This document shows, in pieces, positions 5,734-12,686 of a stretch of 27,513 nucleotides of DNA. Within the stretch, counting starts at the first letter, position 1, and each line of letters starts with the position of its first letter. The DNA lies in IMG/VR virus record IMGVR_UViG_3300045912_000940, positions 1 to 27,513 of that record; one strand, 5' to 3'. The position numbers and the translations under genes are program-made. The notes beneath the pieces are model-generated. The model was not told the origin of the DNA. It ran no database searches and saw only the letters and a list, made by a program, of their open reading frames with translations. This DNA is from a virus.

Positions 5734-7428
5734 ATGTTGCAATTGCGGCCCTATCAACGGGAAGCCATCGACGCGGTGTACGCGCACCTGCGCACGCGCG
5801 ACGATAACCCGTGCGTGGTGATCCCCACCGCCGGCGGGAAAACGCCCGTCATCGCGTCGATCTGCAAGGACGCGGTCGGGCTGTGGGGCGGGCGAGTCCT
5901 CATCCTGGCGCACGTCAAGGAGTTGCTCGAACAAGCGGCGGACAAACTCCGAACGGTGTGCCCCGATGTGCCGTTCGGCGTTTACTCAGCGGGCCTCAAG
6001 CGGCGTGATCGGCGCGAGCCGGTGATCGTCGCCGGGATTCAGTCGGTCTGGAAGAAGGCGTGCGAGTTCGATCCGTTCGACTTGGTGATTGTGGACGAGG
6101 CGCACCTCATCCCACCGGAAGGCGACGGGATGTACCGGCAGTTCCTCGACGACGCCAAGACGGTGAACCCGAACCTGCGGATCATCGGCTGCACCGCGAC
6201 GCCGTACCGTCTGAAGTCGGGCACGATCTGCACGTCCGACGGCTTCTTGAACCACGTGTGTTACGAGGTGGGTGTTCGCGAATTGATCGTGCAGGGCTAC
6301 CTCTGCCCCCTCATCTCGAAGGCCGGACGCACGAAGGCGGACACCAGCGCGCTGCACGTTCGGGGTGGCGAGTTCATCGCCGGCGAGGTCGAAGAGCTGA
6401 TGGACGATGCCGCGCTGGTCGAAGCCGCCTGCGCCGAGATCGTCGAGCAGACGCGAACTCGCAACGCGGTATTGATGTTCGCCAGTGGTGTGAAACACGG
6501 CGAACACATCGTCTCGGTGTTGAAGGCGAAGCACGACGTTGAGTGCGGTTTCGTCACCGGCGATACGCCGACCAACGAACGCGATGCGATCTTGGCGAGT
6601 TTCAAGGCGGGCGACCTGAAGTTCCTGTGCAACGTCAACGTGCTGACGACTGGTTTCGACGCGCCGCACATCGATTGTGTGGCGCTGGTGCGGCCGACGC
6701 TCTCGCCCGGCCTCTACTACCAGATGGTCGGGCGTGGCTTCCGCCTGCACCCGTCAAAGACAAACTGCGTCGTCCTCGACTTCGGCGGTAACGTGCTGCG
6801 GCACGGTCCGGTCGATCAGATTCGCGTGAAAGAACGCGACGCGGGCAATGGCCAAGCTCCCGCGAAGGAGTGCCCCGAGTGCCACGCCGTCATCGCGGCC
6901 GGCTACGCCGTGTGCCCTGAATGCGGTTACGAGTTCCCGCCGCCCGAGCGTTCCAAGCATGATGCCAAGGCAAGCGAGGCCGGCATACTGTCGGGTCATG
7001 TGACAGTCGAAACGTTCGCGGTTCACGACGTGGTGTACAGCGTCCACACCAAGCGCGGCGCGGGCGACGACGCGCCGAAGTCGCTCCGTGTCGATTACAA
7101 GGTCGGCTGGCATCGCTGGAAATCGGAGTGGGTTTGCCTCGAACACACTGGTTACGCGCGAGGAAAGGCGGTCGCGTGGTGGAAGAAGCGGTCGCGGTTG
7201 CCGGTCCCGACGACTGCGGTCGAAGCGGTCGAGATTGCGAAAGCCGGTGGGTTGGCTGACACGAAGTCGATCACCGTGCGTTCAGTCACGGGTGAGGAAC
7301 ACGACCGCATCACCGATCACCAGTTTGGGCCGATCCCGGAAGCAATCGAGCGACCAGAACCGGAGGAAGAGGAACTCTTCCCGTTCGGCTACAACGTGGC
7401 GACCACGGAGGAGGAAATTCCGTGGTGA
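5734..7428 (+). CDS. SF2 DEAD/DEAH-type helicase with C-terminal zinc ribbon
   Basis: This 564-residue helicase drives phage DNA replication or recombination (RadD/UvsW-like). The motifs occur in order: Q-motif-like LRPYQREAI (4-12), Walker A PTAGGKT (31-37), DEAH box VDEAH (120-124), motif III CTATP (153-157), motif V TTGFDAPHID and motif VI QMVGRGFR (330-337). A four-cysteine zinc ribbon follows: C380-x2-C383 and C394-x2-C397, ending CGYEFPPPE. About 160 more residues of an uncharacterised C-terminal region include a WHRWKSEWVCLEHTGYARGK patch. ATG 5734 abuts the rusA stop codon with no spacer and no strong Shine-Dalgarno site, so it probably depends on translational coupling. The helicase assignment is firm. 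The pathway is inferred from neighbours. Confidence 0.92.
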   Translation: MLQLRPYQREAIDAVYAHLRTRDDNPCVVIPTAGGKTPVIASICKDAVGLWGGRVLILAHVKELLEQAADKLRTVCPDVPFGVYSAGLKRRDRREPVIVAGIQSVWKKACEFDPFDLVIVDEAHLIPPEGDGMYRQFLDDAKTVNPNLRIIGCTATPYRLKSGTICTSDGFLNHVCYEVGVRELIVQGYLCPLISKAGRTKADTSALHVRGGEFIAGEVEELMDDAALVEAACAEIVEQTRTRNAVLMFASGVKHGEHIVSVLKAKHDVECGFVTGDTPTNERDAILASFKAGDLKFLCNVNVLTTGFDAPHIDCVALVRPTLSPGLYYQMVGRGFRLHPSKTNCVVLDFGGNVLRHGPVDQIRVKERDAGNGQAPAKECPECHAVIAAGYAVCPECGYEFPPPERSKHDAKASEAGILSGHVTVETFAVHDVVYSVHTKRGAGDDAPKSLRVDYKVGWHRWKSEWVCLEHTGYARGKAVAWWKKRSRLPVPTTAVEAVEIAKAGGLADTKSITVRSVTGEEHDRITDHQFGPIPEAIERPEPEEEELFPFGYNVATTEEEIPW

Positions 7429-9572
7429 CACCGGGCGAACTGCTGACCGCTGCTCTGCGCTACGCCGAGATGGGCTACCGCGTGTTTCCCTGTTGGCCCG
7501 GCAGCAAGAAGCCGTTGACCGAACACGGATTCCACGATGCATCGACCGACACCGCTCAGATTGAAGAATGGTGGGGGAAGCACCCACGCGCCAACATCGG
7601 CATCGCGACCGAGGGGATGCTCGTCGTGGACATTGACGGCGCGAACAACCCTTGGCCCGGCGATCCCGAACGCGCCACCGATCTGGCGGGCGCGGGGGCA
7701 GTTGCGCAGACACCCCGCGGCGGCCGACATTTCCTGTTCCGGCGACTGGAAGGGAAAGCGTGGAAGTGCTCCACAGGCCAGTTCGCTCGCGGCGTTGATG
7801 TCCGCACTGACGGCGGTTACATCGTCGCGGCACCGTCCGAAATCAAAGAAGGACCATACCGCTGGGCCGAGACGCTCGAACTTGAAGACCGCCTCGCACA
7901 GTTGCCCGAACCGCCCGTGTGGTTGGTCGCGGAACTCGACCGGTTGGCGAACGGTTCGCCAAAGGTGGCCACAGGAACGCCCACGGTGGCCAACGTCGCG
8001 ACTTCTCCAGCCGACGCCAACGCGATCCCGTCGGGCCAACGCAACGCGACACTCGCGAAACTGGCGGGCGCGATGCGCCGCATTGGGATGGGGCAAGTGG
8101 AAATTGCCGCCGCGCTTCACCAGACGAACCGCGTCCGGTGCTGCCCTCCACTGGCTGAGCGCGAAGTGGACCGGATCGCGATCAGCGTCGCGCGGTACGC
8201 GCCGGACGAGATCGCGGTGGCGATGGCCGAAAACCACTTCGATCAGATGTACGCGGCAGCCGATGCCGTGTCGGACGAAGAGCCCGAACTGCCCGATCCC
8301 GGCCCGATCCCCGACGAGCTGCTCCGCGTGCCGGGCTTTATCGACGAGGTAATGCAGTACACGCTCGATACAGCGCCGTACCCGGAACCGGTGCTGGCCT
8401 TCGCTGGGGCGCTGACGCTGCAAGCATTGCTTGCCGGTCGGAAGGTTCGCGATGCGATGGACAACCGCACGAACCTCTACGTCCTCAGTCTCGCGAACTC
8501 CGGCGTCGGGAAAGACCACGCGCGCAAGGTCAACGCACGCATTCTCTACGAGGCTGGTCTCGCGGATTGCCTTGGAACATCGTTCGCCTCGGGTGAAGGG
8601 ATTGAAGACCGCTTGTTTGTGCAGCCAGCGACGCTCTTCCAGGTCGATGAGATCGACGGACTTCTGCTGCGGGTTGGTCAGGCACGCGACGCTCGGCACG
8701 AAGCCATCGTCTCCATGCTTTTGCAGATGTATTCGTCGGCATCCAGCATCTACGTCATGCGGGCGAAGGCGAATCAAGAGCGATCAGTGATCGACCAACC
8801 GTGTTTGTGCTTGTTTGGCACCGCCGTGCCCAAGCACTTTTACGAAGCGATCTCGGCACGGCTCATGACCAACGGCTTCTTGGCCCGCTTGCTCATTCTC
8901 GAATGCCGGGGTCGCGGGGTCGGTCGCGACGACACCGAAGGACCGATCCCGGCATCGATCCTTGAGGGCGCTCGCTGGTGGGCCGACTTCCGCCCCGGCG
9001 CATCGGGCAACCTCGCCGACTGGCATCCAACGCCGACCCGCGTGCCGCAAACCGACGAAGCGGCGGTCATATTCCGCGACATCCGCGAACGTGCCGACGC
9101 CGAGTATGCCCGCTGCGAACGTGTGAACGATCCCGCGGGCATGGCGATCTGGGCACGGGCTTACGAGAAGGCCCGACGGCTCGCCTTACTCCACGCGGTA
9201 AGCGCGTGTCGCGACAACCCGATCATCACACCCATCGCGGCGACTTGGGCTGGCTCATTCGTCGAACACCAGACCCGGCGGATGCTCTACATGGCGCGGC
9301 AGTACGCCAGCGAGAGCGAGTTCGACGGCAAACGGAAACGATTGCTCGATGTGTTGGATCAATGGCGACGGCAGCACGGTGACGAATGGATGCCCTTCTG
9401 GAAGGTGAACCGGAAGCTGCCGTGGTCGAACCGCGAACACGAGGAAGTCCGCGAGACTCTCCTGCAACAGCGGCTGATTGAATCGCAACTGCACACGACC
9501 GGCCGACGCGGACGTCCGGGCCTGTTCTACCGGCTCACGCCGACGGTCGGCACGACGGAGGGAAGCGCATGA
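7422..9572 (+). CDS. Bifunctional primase-polymerase / DUF3987 helicase-like replication protein
   Basis: This 716-residue protein combines priming and a P-loop ATPase. The N-terminal prim-pol domain (about 1-150) shows WPGSKKPLTEHGF, the catalytic D70-I-D72 in VVDIDG, TPRGGRHFLF (98-106) and VDVRTDGGYIVAAPS. A small helical domain (about 205-260) resembles a primase C-terminal module. Residues about 300-560 form a DUF3987-type ATPase: NSGVGKD (359-365) as Walker A, QVDEID with D409/E410 as Walker B, then the GTAVPKHFYEAIS segment. GTG 7422 overlaps the helicase stop, with GGAGGAGG at 7407-7414. No separate DNA polymerase gene lies in the window, so replication probably uses host polymerase loaded at primers made here. 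Confidence 0.88.
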   Translation: MVTPGELLTAALRYAEMGYRVFPCWPGSKKPLTEHGFHDASTDTAQIEEWWGKHPRANIGIATEGMLVVDIDGANNPWPGDPERATDLAGAGAVAQTPRGGRHFLFRRLEGKAWKCSTGQFARGVDVRTDGGYIVAAPSEIKEGPYRWAETLELEDRLAQLPEPPVWLVAELDRLANGSPKVATGTPTVANVATSPADANAIPSGQRNATLAKLAGAMRRIGMGQVEIAAALHQTNRVRCCPPLAEREVDRIAISVARYAPDEIAVAMAENHFDQMYAAADAVSDEEPELPDPGPIPDELLRVPGFIDEVMQYTLDTAPYPEPVLAFAGALTLQALLAGRKVRDAMDNRTNLYVLSLANSGVGKDHARKVNARILYEAGLADCLGTSFASGEGIEDRLFVQPATLFQVDEIDGLLLRVGQARDARHEAIVSMLLQMYSSASSIYVMRAKANQERSVIDQPCLCLFGTAVPKHFYEAISARLMTNGFLARLLILECRGRGVGRDDTEGPIPASILEGARWWADFRPGASGNLADWHPTPTRVPQTDEAAVIFRDIRERADAEYARCERVNDPAGMAIWARAYEKARRLALLHAVSACRDNPIITPIAATWAGSFVEHQTRRMLYMARQYASESEFDGKRKRLLDVLDQWRRQHGDEWMPFWKVNRKLPWSNREHEEVRETLLQQRLIESQLHTTGRRGRPGLFYRLTPTVGTTEGSA

Positions 9573-9748
9573 GCGAATTATTGCCTTTCTTGTTGTTATT
9601 GCAGCCACCCGCGATGGAGAGCGGAGAGGGAGAATCGAGAGGTAGCGCAAGAACAGCAAGAAATACAAGAAATCCTCTTCTCCCTCTTCTCTCTTCCTAC
9701 TTCGGCTCGACCGATGCTCGGTGGAGTATGAATCGTCATCCCCAATAG
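9569..9748 (+). CDS. Possible 59-residue hydrophobic-start peptide (doubtful)
   Basis: An ATG overlaps the preceding stop (ATGA) and opens a 59-codon frame. It has a hydrophobic start (MSELLPFLLLLQPP) and a low-complexity Ser/Gly/Arg middle. Its codons are unlike the neighbours: TTA and TTG runs are rare elsewhere here. Much of it is a purine-rich tract followed by a pyrimidine-rich tract, which may be the real reason for the composition. It could be a small membrane peptide or non-coding sequence. Confidence 0.25.
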   Translation: MSELLPFLLLLQPPAMESGEGESRGSARTARNTRNPLLPLLSSYFGSTDARWSMNRHPQ

Positions 9749-9849
9749 GTACTTCCGGCGCGATCTCGCTTTCGTGACGCCCGCGGGAACAGCCGCGCTA
9801 CAGGACACAGTTTGTTTTCGCTGTCCGAACTTCTGAGAGGCCACCCGCC
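9573..9849 (+). other. Leader region before the methyltransferase gene
   Basis: This stretch has a strand-asymmetric tract. GAGGGAGAA at 9626-9634 can pair with TTCTCCCTC at 9678-9686, and the intervening DNA goes from purine-rich to pyrimidine-rich. Downstream are two small hairpins: CGCGG/CCGCG around a 6-base loop (9782-9797) and GGACA/TGTCC (9803-9826). No T-tract terminator or clear promoter is seen. The doubtful short frame at 9569-9748 is the only coding candidate. A shift from replication to modification genes occurs here, so a promoter or processing site is plausible but not shown. Confidence 0.35.
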
Positions 9850-11160
9850 ATGAAAGTCGAACTGTGGAAGATCACCGACGTGAAGGCGTACCCCGGCAAC
9901 CCGCGTCAGAACGACGACGCGGTTGATGCGGTCGCGGCGTCGCTTCGCGAGTTCGGGTTCCGCCAGCCGATTGTCGTCGATACCGAAGGTGTCATCGTCT
10001 GCGGTCACACCCGGTACAAGGCCGCGCTCAAGCTCGGCTTGGAGAAAGTGCCGGTCCACGTTGCCAAAGACCTGACCGCTGAGCAGATCCGCGCCTACCG
10101 CATTGCGGACAACCAGACCGCGTCGCTCGCGACGTGGGACTACGACCTGCTGCCCATCGAACTCGCCGGGTTGAAGGAGGCCAACTATGACCTCGGCTTG
10201 CTCGGTTTCGACACCGACGAGTTGGCGAAGTTGCTCGACCCGACGCTGAAGGATGGTCTGACCGACCCGGACGAGATTCCTGCACCGCCTGACGAAGCGA
10301 TCACCCAACCCGGTGACCTGTGGCTGCTCGGCGATCATCGCTTGCTCTGCGGAGATTCGTCGAAGCCCGCCGATGTGGATCGCCTGTTGGGTGGCGCGAT
10401 GATCCACCTGGTGAACACGGACCCGCCGTACAACGTGAAGGTCGAGCCGCGTTCCAACAACGCTATCGCCGCCGGCCTGTCCTCGTTCGCCGGCACCACG
10501 CACCACCAGAAACTCGACGTCGAACGCCACCCTGAGAAGGCCAAACCCACGGGCAAGAAGCTGCGGGCGAAGGATCGTCCGCTGGCCAACGACTTCGTCT
10601 CCGACGCGGAGTTCGACCGGCTACTCGCGGCGTGGTTCGGCAACATCGCCCGCGTGCTGGAACCGGGTCGCGGGTTCTACATCTGGGGCGGTTACGCCAA
10701 CTGCGCCAACTACCCGCCGGTGCTGAAGGCGTGCGAACTCTACTTCTCGCAGGCGGTCATCTGGGTGAAGGAGCACCCGGTGCTGACCCGCAAGGACTTC
10801 ATGGGCAACCACGAGTGGTGCTTCTACGGCTGGCGCGAGGGCGCGGCCCACGTCTACCTCGGCCCGAACAACGCGACCGACGTGTGGAGCGTGAAGAAGG
10901 TGAACCCGCAGTCGATGGTCCACCTCACCGAGAAGCCCGTTGAACTCGCGGTGCGGGCGATGCAGTACTCGTCGCGTGAAGGCGAGCATGTTCTCGACCT
11001 CTTCGGCGGGAGCGGTTCGACGCTGATCGGCGCGCAGCAGACTGGGCGCAAAGCGTTCTTGATGGAACTCGATCCGCTCTATTGCGATGTGATCGTCCAG
11101 CGTTGGGAGAAGTTCACGGGCAAGAAAGCGGAACGCATCAGCGCGGAGGTGCCAGCATGA
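9850..11160 (+). CDS. ParB-like nuclease domain fused to beta-class DNA methyltransferase
   Basis: This 436-residue protein has two parts. Residues 1 to about 95 are a ParB/Srx-like domain with GHTRYKAA (52-59) and an IRAYRIADNQTA segment. The rest is an amino-group DNA methyltransferase: DPPYN (191-195, motif IV) precedes DLFGGSGST (383-391, motif I), the beta-class order. The call is N6-adenine or N4-cytosine specificity. TEKPVELA (about 358-365) precedes motif I as in many phage and plasmid enzymes. A 60-residue Lys/His-rich insertion follows DPPYN. The likely role is protection of phage DNA from host restriction or epigenetic timing. Recognition sequence unknown. ATG 9850 has GAGAGG about 9 bases upstream. 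The next gene overlaps by ATGA. No cognate restriction enzyme gene is nearby. Confidence 0.92.
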   Translation: MKVELWKITDVKAYPGNPRQNDDAVDAVAASLREFGFRQPIVVDTEGVIVCGHTRYKAALKLGLEKVPVHVAKDLTAEQIRAYRIADNQTASLATWDYDLLPIELAGLKEANYDLGLLGFDTDELAKLLDPTLKDGLTDPDEIPAPPDEAITQPGDLWLLGDHRLLCGDSSKPADVDRLLGGAMIHLVNTDPPYNVKVEPRSNNAIAAGLSSFAGTTHHQKLDVERHPEKAKPTGKKLRAKDRPLANDFVSDAEFDRLLAAWFGNIARVLEPGRGFYIWGGYANCANYPPVLKACELYFSQAVIWVKEHPVLTRKDFMGNHEWCFYGWREGAAHVYLGPNNATDVWSVKKVNPQSMVHLTEKPVELAVRAMQYSSREGEHVLDLFGGSGSTLIGAQQTGRKAFLMELDPLYCDVIVQRWEKFTGKKAERISAEVPA

Positions 11161-11528
11161 TCTACTTGGCAAGCCCGTACTCGCATCCCGACCCGATGGT
11201 CCGTGAACAACGCTTCCTCGCGGCGTGTCGGGCAACGGTCACGCTGATCCGGGCGGGCGAAGTCGTCTTCTCGCCGATCGTCCACAGCCACGCGCTGGTC
11301 GAGTTCGAGTTACCGACCGCATGGTCATTCTGGGAACGCATCGACCGCGCTCACATGGAACGGTGCGACGAGGTCGTGGTGTTGATGCTCGACGGGTGGG
11401 CGCAGAGCGTTGGCGTGCGGGAAGAGTTGCGGATCGCGCGGGAGTTGGGCAAACCAGTGCGGTTCCTCGAGGTGGACGCCACCGGTTCGCCCACGTTGGC
11501 GCGAGTTGCGTCGGAGGGCAACCGTTGA
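11157..11528 (+). CDS. DUF1937 protein, nucleoside deoxyribosyltransferase-like fold
   Basis: This 123-residue protein begins MIYLASPYSHPDP, the hallmark of DUF1937, a family related in fold to nucleoside 2-deoxyribosyltransferases. It also has the C-terminal half expected of that fold: CDEVVVLMLDGW (70-81), then SVGVREEL (84-91). The Glu pair there sits where deoxyribosyltransferases carry a catalytic Glu. Such proteins may process nucleotides or nucleosides during infection. ATG 11157 overlaps the methyltransferase stop, and GGAGG lies at 11145-11149. Tight coupling with a DNA methyltransferase makes a nucleotide or DNA modification role attractive, but no substrate is known. Confidence 0.8.
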   Translation: MIYLASPYSHPDPMVREQRFLAACRATVTLIRAGEVVFSPIVHSHALVEFELPTAWSFWERIDRAHMERCDEVVVLMLDGWAQSVGVREELRIARELGKPVRFLEVDATGSPTLARVASEGNR

Positions 11529-11547
11529 CAAAACCCCGACCAACGAG

Positions 11548-11569
11548 AAAACGCCGCGTGTCGCGGCGT
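11548..11569 (-). terminator. Intrinsic terminator of the minus-strand island
   Basis: Read on the minus strand, ACGCCGCG and CGCGGCGT form an 8-bp perfect stem around a 3-base loop, followed by TTTTC. It lies 27 bases past the stop of the HARE-HTH gene. On the plus strand the stem is followed by CGTGGG rather than a T run, so termination should be mainly for minus-strand transcripts. Confidence 0.75.
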
Positions 11570-11595
11570 CGTGGGCGAAAGGGTGGCCGGTTGCG

Positions 11596-12042
11596 TCAGG
11601 CGTTCTTCGTCGCGGCGAAGTGGCCCTTGCTCGCCTTGGTGAATCGGGCCTCTTTCCCCTTTGTGTTGATCTCGCGGAGGATCGCCGCGAAGAGCGTCGC
11701 GTGCGGGGTCTTGCCGCCGGGGCTGGTCCAGAGGCCCTTCTTGGCCATCGCCTCGATCAGGGCCTTGGCGTTCATCGGCTCGCCCGCGTCGGCAAGCACC
11801 TTCGCGGCCGCGTCGAGGGCGCTCATCTTCTTGGATTTGGCCTCCGCCTTCGCGTTCTTGGCAGTCTTCGCCTTGCCGGGTTTCTTGCTCGCCTTGGCGG
11901 GGGGCGGTGCGATCTCGACCAAGATTCCCCCACCCGCATCGATGATGTCCGGTGCGGGCGTTTGCTCCGGGGCCTTCGCGGTCTTCGTGGCCTTGGGGTT
12001 CTTGGTCGTCGCGGTCTTCTTGGTGGTCTTCTTCGCGCTCAT
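11596..12042 (-). CDS. HARE-HTH domain protein with Lys/Ala-rich tail
   Basis: This 148-residue protein has two regions. Residues 1-72 are basic, disordered and Lys/Ala/Thr/Pro-rich (MSAKKTTKKTATTK and several KAK-type motifs), resembling histone-tail or DNA-coating segments. Residues 73-143 match the winged-helix HARE-HTH domain (HB1, ASXL, restriction endonuclease): MSALDAAAKVLADAGEPMNA, then ALIEAMAKKGLW, TPHATLFAAILREI and a final FTKASKGHF. This domain occurs in restriction-linked and chromatin proteins and has been proposed to sense modified DNA. ATG 12042 has GAGGA 8 bases upstream; an in-frame ATG five codons earlier is possible. It is encoded opposite to everything else, next to a DNA methyltransferase gene. 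Confidence 0.82.
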   Translation of the reverse strand: MSAKKTTKKTATTKNPKATKTAKAPEQTPAPDIIDAGGGILVEIAPPPAKASKKPGKAKTAKNAKAEAKSKKMSALDAAAKVLADAGEPMNAKALIEAMAKKGLWTSPGGKTPHATLFAAILREINTKGKEARFTKASKGHFAATKNA

Positions 12043-12083
12043 GGTCTTCGTCCTCATTCGTGGTGTTTGGCTGCCATCTTCAG

Positions 12084-12121
12084 GCGGCGGGAGCCACCCG
12101 CCGCGACCCGCGAAAGCGGGT
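12084..12121 (-). other. Tandem hairpins between the two minus-strand genes
   Basis: Two stems lie back to back. GCGGCGGG (12084-12091) pairs with CCCGCCGC (12097-12104), and ACCCGC (12106-12111) pairs with GCGGGT (12116-12121) around a GAAA loop as read on the plus strand. On the minus strand they fall between the 73-residue gene and the HARE-HTH gene, where they could stabilise, process or attenuate the message. No T run follows on the minus strand. Confidence 0.45.
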
Positions 12122-12128
12122 TTCGGCT

Positions 12129-12350
12129 TCACTCTCCGCGTTGGCTCCGGTCGAGGAATGTTTCGATTTCCTTGAGCAGGTAGTTGACCCGCGCAAGGTC
12201 GCCGATGTGTCCGTAGTGGATCGGTTGGTCGGCGTTGCCCGGCGCGGGGAGGTCTTGGAGCAGGTTGCCGATCCGTTCCAGCAGGGCGATGGCCTTGGCG
12301 TGTTCGGCGGTGCACTCGCGTTCGATCTTGGCTCTCTTGGCGTCGGTCAT
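12129..12350 (-). CDS. Small helical unknown protein, first gene of minus-strand island
   Basis: This 73-residue protein is not recognised. It starts at ATG 12350 with GGAG 8 bases upstream. A longer in-frame reading to 12401 lacks a ribosome site. The sequence is largely helical and charged: MTDAKRAKIERECTAEHAKA, then LLERIGNLLQDL, a PAPGNADQPIHYGHIGDL loop, and NYLLKEIETFLDR. No metal or nucleotide motif is present. It is transcribed away from the packaging genes and upstream of the HARE-HTH gene on the same strand. Coiled or dimeric helical proteins of this size can be regulators or anti-restriction factors, but that is only a guess. Confidence 0.6.
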   Translation of the reverse strand: MTDAKRAKIERECTAEHAKAIALLERIGNLLQDLPAPGNADQPIHYGHIGDLARVNYLLKEIETFLDRSQRGE

Positions 12351-12473
12351 GGTCGAGTCTCCGGTTGATAATGTTCGCGTGTCCATTGCACGCGATGACA
12401 ACAGTTACAGCCGGTTCGCGGAACATGGAAGCGCAGTAAAACCCGAATTCCTGAGGTTTTTCGAGGATTCGAC
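12351..12473. promoter_or_regulatory. Divergent intergenic region with inverted repeats
   Basis: This 123-bp gap separates the minus-strand island from the plus-strand packaging genes and should hold promoters for both. It contains a 7-bp perfect dyad, TCGCGTG (12375-12381) and CACGCGA (12389-12395), with a 7-base spacer. A smaller dyad, GTTC-GCG-GAAC, lies at 12414-12424. TTCGCG is shared by both dyads, and CCGGTT occurs at 12361 and 12411. These look like operator sites. No convincing -35/-10 pair could be assigned by eye. Confidence 0.45.
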
Positions 12474-12686
12474 ATGCCGCCTGAAGGCGCCAAATCGACG
12501 CTCAATCCCACCGCGCTTTCAGTCGCGGACGCGGCCCGGATGCTGGCGCGTGTGAGTGGATTCGGTGTGACCGAAGCGATGATCCGTGCGGACATCGACG
12601 CGGGCGCGCCGACCAACACAGACGGAACGATCAACTTGGTTCACTACGCGGCGTGGTTGGTCGCGGAGGAAGGACATGGCGACTGA
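12474..12686 (+). CDS. Small HTH protein, terminase small-subunit candidate
   Basis: This 70-residue protein sits immediately before the terminase large-subunit gene and overlaps it by 11 bases. Residues about 15-66 (SVADAARMLARVSGF, a VTEAMIRADIDAG turn-helix, then INLVHYAAWLVAEE) resemble a MerR/excisionase-type or terminase-type winged helix. The same pattern recurs at the N-terminus of the downstream large terminase (LKPSELCRLLNS, then VDLIRYVAWLVSQ), so the two domains look related. Small terminases bind the packaging site on phage DNA, and position and size fit that role. ATG 12474 has GAGGA at 12463-12467. The function is inferred from context and this similarity. Confidence 0.6.
   Translation: MPPEGAKSTLNPTALSVADAARMLARVSGFGVTEAMIRADIDAGAPTNTDGTINLVHYAAWLVAEEGHGD

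Noticed and set aside
7389-8777. 462-codon minus-strand frame opposite the primase gene
   Set aside because: Prim-pol and DUF3987 motifs are unmistakable on the plus strand; the antisense translation is His/Arg-rich without motifs.
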